NCBI GenBank assembly: GCA_910591455.2
Contig: OU342808.1
Location: 15,625,404-15,689,403, forward strand
Direction of reading: 5' to 3'
Source of the DNA: Pholis gunnellus
Taxonomy: Eukaryota > Chordata > Actinopteri > Perciformes > Pholidae
Length of the DNA: 64,000 nucleotides
This document shows positions 60,501 to 64,000 of the stretch, piece by piece. The translations under genes and the position numbers were made by a program. Position 1 is the stretch's first letter, and every line of letters begins with the position of its first letter. Under the pieces are notes generated by a model, which was not told the DNA's origin, did not search any database, and was given only the letters and a program-made list of their open reading frames with translations.

Positions 60501-63500
60501 AGGACCTCCTTAATCCGATCTAACAGAAAAACAGATGGGAAGAAGGATTCTTTTTGAAAAGTAGCAAAGAAGAAGCAAAAAACTAAAACTATCACGCAAA
60601 ATCTTAAAGAAAATACTGTGCGACCATGACACTGTCACGTGCTGGAATATGGTCTCAGACTCATAATGTTGGGAGCGGCAGCGTAGCCAGACATTCCTCA
60701 TTAGTTTACCATTAAGGACATTTCATCGTATGAATTAGATCTAGAGAAGCACGCCAGAGCCTACAGCCCAAAGCGCTCTCTTCTTCTGATCCCACTCTCA
60801 TCACTTAGCTTCCTCTTCCAAACAACACAAATAAAACAGGCTTTAAGTGTACTTGATCATTAGTTTCCATCCATTTATATTGTAATCTTACATGTGATCA
60901 GAATTAATTTCTCTGAACCAGAATACTTGGGGCTTGATTTACCTGGAAGCACCCTCAGGCCCTGGATTATCTCTCTGCGTCTGGGCTGTACGGAAATCCT
61001 GTCATCGCACATCAGCAGTGCAAACATGATGAGGGCCACAAACTGGCTGGTGTAGGCCTGCAGAGCACAGAAAAACAGATTGCATGCGTTATTAAGGTTA
61101 GCATTATATTATAACTCCGATGATCCGTGCATGAACGTAGAACGGCCACAACTACCACTGGACATTGCAGCCTTGCTTGTTGTGACCCGATTACTGAAGG
61201 ATAGAAAACAGAGAGCAGCAACCAGATCCTGATTCAAGCCTCTCTTTTAGTAGAGTTCTTTGAGTCTGTGCTTCTTGTCTCCAGCAAATAATCTGCACCA
61301 GATGAGAAATGAAGGAGAGGTGGGTTTTAGTTTCTCGCGAAGCAGCACTAAAATGCATGCAGTTGAGCTCATTCAAGCTAGTGCTGCTCATCCTGGAGAA
61401 CTGCGTGATAACACAACATCACATCAGAGAGCACAGCCTCTGATCCTTCTGCAAACGTCACTGCTCAAAGCCCCAGCAGTTCGGAGACTGTATGCCTGCC
61501 GTCATCACAGCCCACTCCCTCTCTGTTCCTTCATCTGCGAGCACGTTTTGGAGGCCTTCCATGCCCAATTGGGAGATTTAATCAGTGCTCGAGTGAAGCA
61601 AAGTCATTTCACAGGACCCTCCAGAGTCAGAAATGGCAGCGTCTAGTGCCAAGAAAATAGCCGTAAAACCTTCACACTGTATTTTTTCCCCCCCTGACAA
61701 CACGCTAACCACAGTCCCTCAGAACTCGGACAGTCTGTGCTGGCGGGTCAGATGTGGCAACATATGTAATCCACATAGTAAACTGTGGGTTTTTTGGTGT
61801 TCTTTTCACCAACTTTTAATGTTTTTCATGCATAACATGCCAACTGTAACCCTGCTAAGATGACCACCCTTGAATCCAGATGAAACAATTCTCTCAAACA
61901 GACACAGTTGTGGACTAGAAAACACATTTTGTAACCCTGTAAAAGACACCACTACATCATTAAAAGAAACACTGCTCTCTTTAGTCAGTTGACCTGCCAG
62001 AAGGATCTGCCTTTTGATAGCATCAAAGTATTTTGTCTCCACTTATTAAATACATTTTGAATATGATCAGCGGAATTGGAAAAGAGCTTTTTCCGTTTTC
62101 CCTCTTTTCCAGTGAACAAAAGCATAATATAAAGAAAGTAGATGCCAAATGGATGAATTTGGAGTCACTTAGCAATTGAGTGCGATATGTGTTCTCCATA
62201 GATTTGATGAGCAGGATTGCAGCATTTGGTTGCGTTGGGTGTGGGTGTGTGGCCCAGCCAGCCAAGCAGTAAATGATGGCGTCTCTGAGACGTGCTCCGT
62301 GGCTTTGGAGCAACACAAGAGTCCCTGAGCCAAGCCCAAGGGCTGGGCCAGGGAGGGACCTGCTACACTCTCTCTCTCTCTCTCTTCACTAGCTGGGGCT
62401 CCACTACTCGGAGTCCAAACTGGCAAAACCTTTGGGTTTTGAGAAGGGAGTGGGGGGAGAGGAAGAAAAACCAAAGATCCAAGCTTTACATGAGTTGAGA
62501 ATATCAGGCTTTGTCAACTCCCAAAGGGTTCAGAGTGGAGGAAAATGTCAGCTTCCAGGAGGCAGGACCAGACTCACAACAGAGTTTTCATCTGGGTTTC
62601 ATTCAGTGGGCGTTGAGTTCATTTATGAGATGATGCAACAAATTGGTGTACAGTTTCTTCAAACTGGGTATATAAAAAGGTCAGTTCACCCAAAACATAA
62701 GTATGTTTCCTCTTAACCAGGTGCCATCTATCAATGCAAATATTTATGGTGGGATTTGACATGAGGTGCACCTCCTAACTCATGGGCCGGTGCTTGTGAC
62801 CAGAGAAATTGTTTTTGTTTTTCTCAACTGAGCAATAAGTTAGAAAAATCTGCTAATGTTCATATAAATGTGTGCTAGCTGTTTACATCCCATTGAATTG
62901 TCACCAAGTAGTCTGTCCAAAGGTATTGGCAATCGTCCCTCAGGGACAAGTTAGCCAATTGGCAGGTGAGCAATCAAAACTAGGGCTGAACTAATGATCT
63001 TTTTCCTGAGGTGAGGTCTTCATAGTGCTATTTTTATCTCACCAAAAGTTATTCAATGTATGATTACAGAATAGAAAGAAAACAAGCACATTAGCATTTG
63101 AGAAGCTGGAACCAATAAGAGGAAAATAATAATATTATTGCATTTTGTGTGACCTAACCCTTTATTTGAAGAAAGCATGTTTGTAGGCACTGTAGACATT
63201 TCTCAGATAACACAGCTTGCCGGTATCCATAAGAAACAGGCTCACCTTGGTGCTGGCTACTCCGATCTCCGGCCCGGCATTGATGTGGACTCCGCAGTCG
63301 GTCTCCCTGGAGATGGAGCTTCCCACTGTGTTGGTGATGCCCACAGTCAGAGCTCCTCTCTCCTTACAGTAGCGCAGCGCCATGAGGCTATCAGCCGTCT
63401 CCCCTGGAAAATTGTCAGTAATAGAAAAACATAGCAGTTCATGAAATCTAACAGTTCGGACGGTAAAATATTGCTGATTTATTAGTTTGTTCGGAAATGG

Positions 63501-64000
63501 GTTTTGCACCACATGGGACTGATTTGAAACAGCCGCACAGATTCAACTGTACAGCACAAGTTTGACTCTGCAGAGACCAAACTCAAGATGAACACAAAAA
63601 GAGATGAATTGGCAAACACCAGAGTGTCATCCAGGGATGGAAAGTGGAAACATAACACCGGCCACCCCACCTGATTGGCTAATGAAGAAGCAGACGTCGT
63701 CTCGGAAGACGGGAGTGTTCCTGTCCAGAAAGTCACTGGACAGCTCCACCATGACAGGCAGCTCGGTCAGCTCCTCCAGCACCTGGCGGGTCTGGGACAG
63801 TAACAGAGCACTGTTCAGCATCATTGTGTTAGATCAAGTCAGTGGAGCTCAGAGCAGAGAACCTCACACCTGTGTCCACAATACAGTCATGACGTACTGG
63901 TCTGATGGATTCAATATGGATGGCAAGACAGACATGTTTCCATTATGTCCATTTGGTGAGGTGGCTACTCACCGCTACTCCTGCATGGTAGCTGGTTCCA
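57507..64000 (-). CDS. gfpt1: Glutamine:fructose-6-phosphate aminotransferase 1, C-terminal half
   Basis: Cytosolic enzyme making glucosamine-6-phosphate from fructose-6-phosphate and glutamine, the rate-limiting step of hexosamine synthesis. Exons present (minus, 5' to 3'): beyond 64000-63973 (partial), 63791-63671, 63403-63246, 61057-60943, 60519-60392, 60161-59994, 59538-59377, 57551-57507. Phases are consistent over about 307 residues up to the stop. They cover both sugar-isomerase (SIS) domains of the isomerase half: GTSYHAGVA, SQSG-ETAD, TNTVGSSISRETD and HINAGPEIGVASTK in the first; MGRGYHYATCLEGALKIKE and SEGILAGELKHGPLAL in the second. The C-terminus is PRNLAKSVTVE. The N-terminal glutaminase domain lies off the right edge. 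gfpt2 is similar in sequence, but adjacency to antxr1 matches mammalian GFPT1. All splice sites seen are GT-AG. Confidence 0.93.
57816..57823. promoter_or_regulatory. Perfect CRE palindrome TGACGTCA in the last gfpt1 intron
   Basis: A full consensus CREB/ATF octamer, 264 bp downstream (in transcript terms, upstream of the last exon side) within the intron 57552-59376. A GC box GGGGGCGGGGCC lies at 57949-57960. The match is exact; function is unknown and the GC box appears to lie in a dispersed repeat. Confidence 0.4.
57880..58100. repeat. Dispersed fish repeat ending in a GGTTACGTTAAGTAACC palindrome
   Basis: TGTTATCAAAGAACCGGGGG followed by TTACGTTAAGTAACCC resembles the end of a repeat family ('ggttacgtatgtaaccccggttc') that I recognise from percomorph genomes. 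It probably includes the upstream GGGGGCGGGGCCCTAGC and AAACACCTCACTCTG segments. Boundaries are estimates. Confidence 0.5.
61058..63245. other. gfpt1 intron with a (CT)n tract, no exon recognised
   Basis: A 2.2-kb intron between the exons at 63403-63246 and 61057-60943. It contains a short (CT)n at about 62370-62386 and a fragment resembling the 'agggctgaactaatgat' dispersed family at 62985-63010. No additional muscle-type alternative exon was detected by eye; that alternative exon in mammals lies in the N-terminal half. Confidence 0.5.

Noticed and set aside
57507..64000. Assignment as gfpt2
   Set aside because: Paralogue cannot be excluded from the C-terminal half alone, but tail-to-tail linkage with antxr1 matches GFPT1.

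Overview
The window is vertebrate genomic DNA, almost certainly from a ray-finned (percomorph-type) teleost. Coding sequence is split into many short exons with GT-AG borders, introns carry very long (CA)n microsatellites, and the spacers hold several dispersed repeat families that I recognise from fish genomes. There are no bacterial operons, CRISPR arrays, rRNA genes or convincing tRNA genes. All gene models were assembled by eye from the sequence, joining exons by reading frame and splice consensus; no alignment or database search was run.

Layout. (1) 3345-17335, minus: the 5' part of a BMP1/tolloid astacin metalloprotease gene (best match bmp1a). Six exons cover the signal peptide, propeptide, furin site and most of the catalytic domain; the CUB/EGF exons lie beyond base 1. 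(2) About 21104-30640, minus: kansl3, a subunit of the NSL histone acetyltransferase complex, with 21 coding exons and 5' noncoding exon(s). (3) 31901-32415, plus: a three-exon beta-microseminoprotein-like secreted 10-cysteine protein. (4) 34399-52123, plus: antxr1 (TEM8), 18 exons, a vWA-domain membrane receptor with a long proline-rich cytoplasmic tail. (5) 57507-64000, minus: the 3' half of gfpt1 (glutamine:fructose-6-phosphate transaminase), running off the right edge. antxr1 and gfpt1 converge tail to tail, the same neighbourhood as human 2p13. kansl3 and the microseminoprotein-like gene are head to head.

The genes belong to unrelated processes: extracellular matrix proteolysis, chromatin acetylation, a secreted small protein, matrix/actin linkage, and hexosamine synthesis. 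They do not form a pathway cluster. I found no clear undescribed multi-gene system. The most noteworthy signals are splice sites embedded in or abutting very long (UG)n tracts in bmp1 and kansl3; a pair of perfect hairpins in the presumed gfpt1 3' UTR; an unassigned 120-codon exon-like frame, with a 243-codon frame on the opposite strand, between antxr1 and gfpt1; and a weak GTCTTA donor in kansl3.
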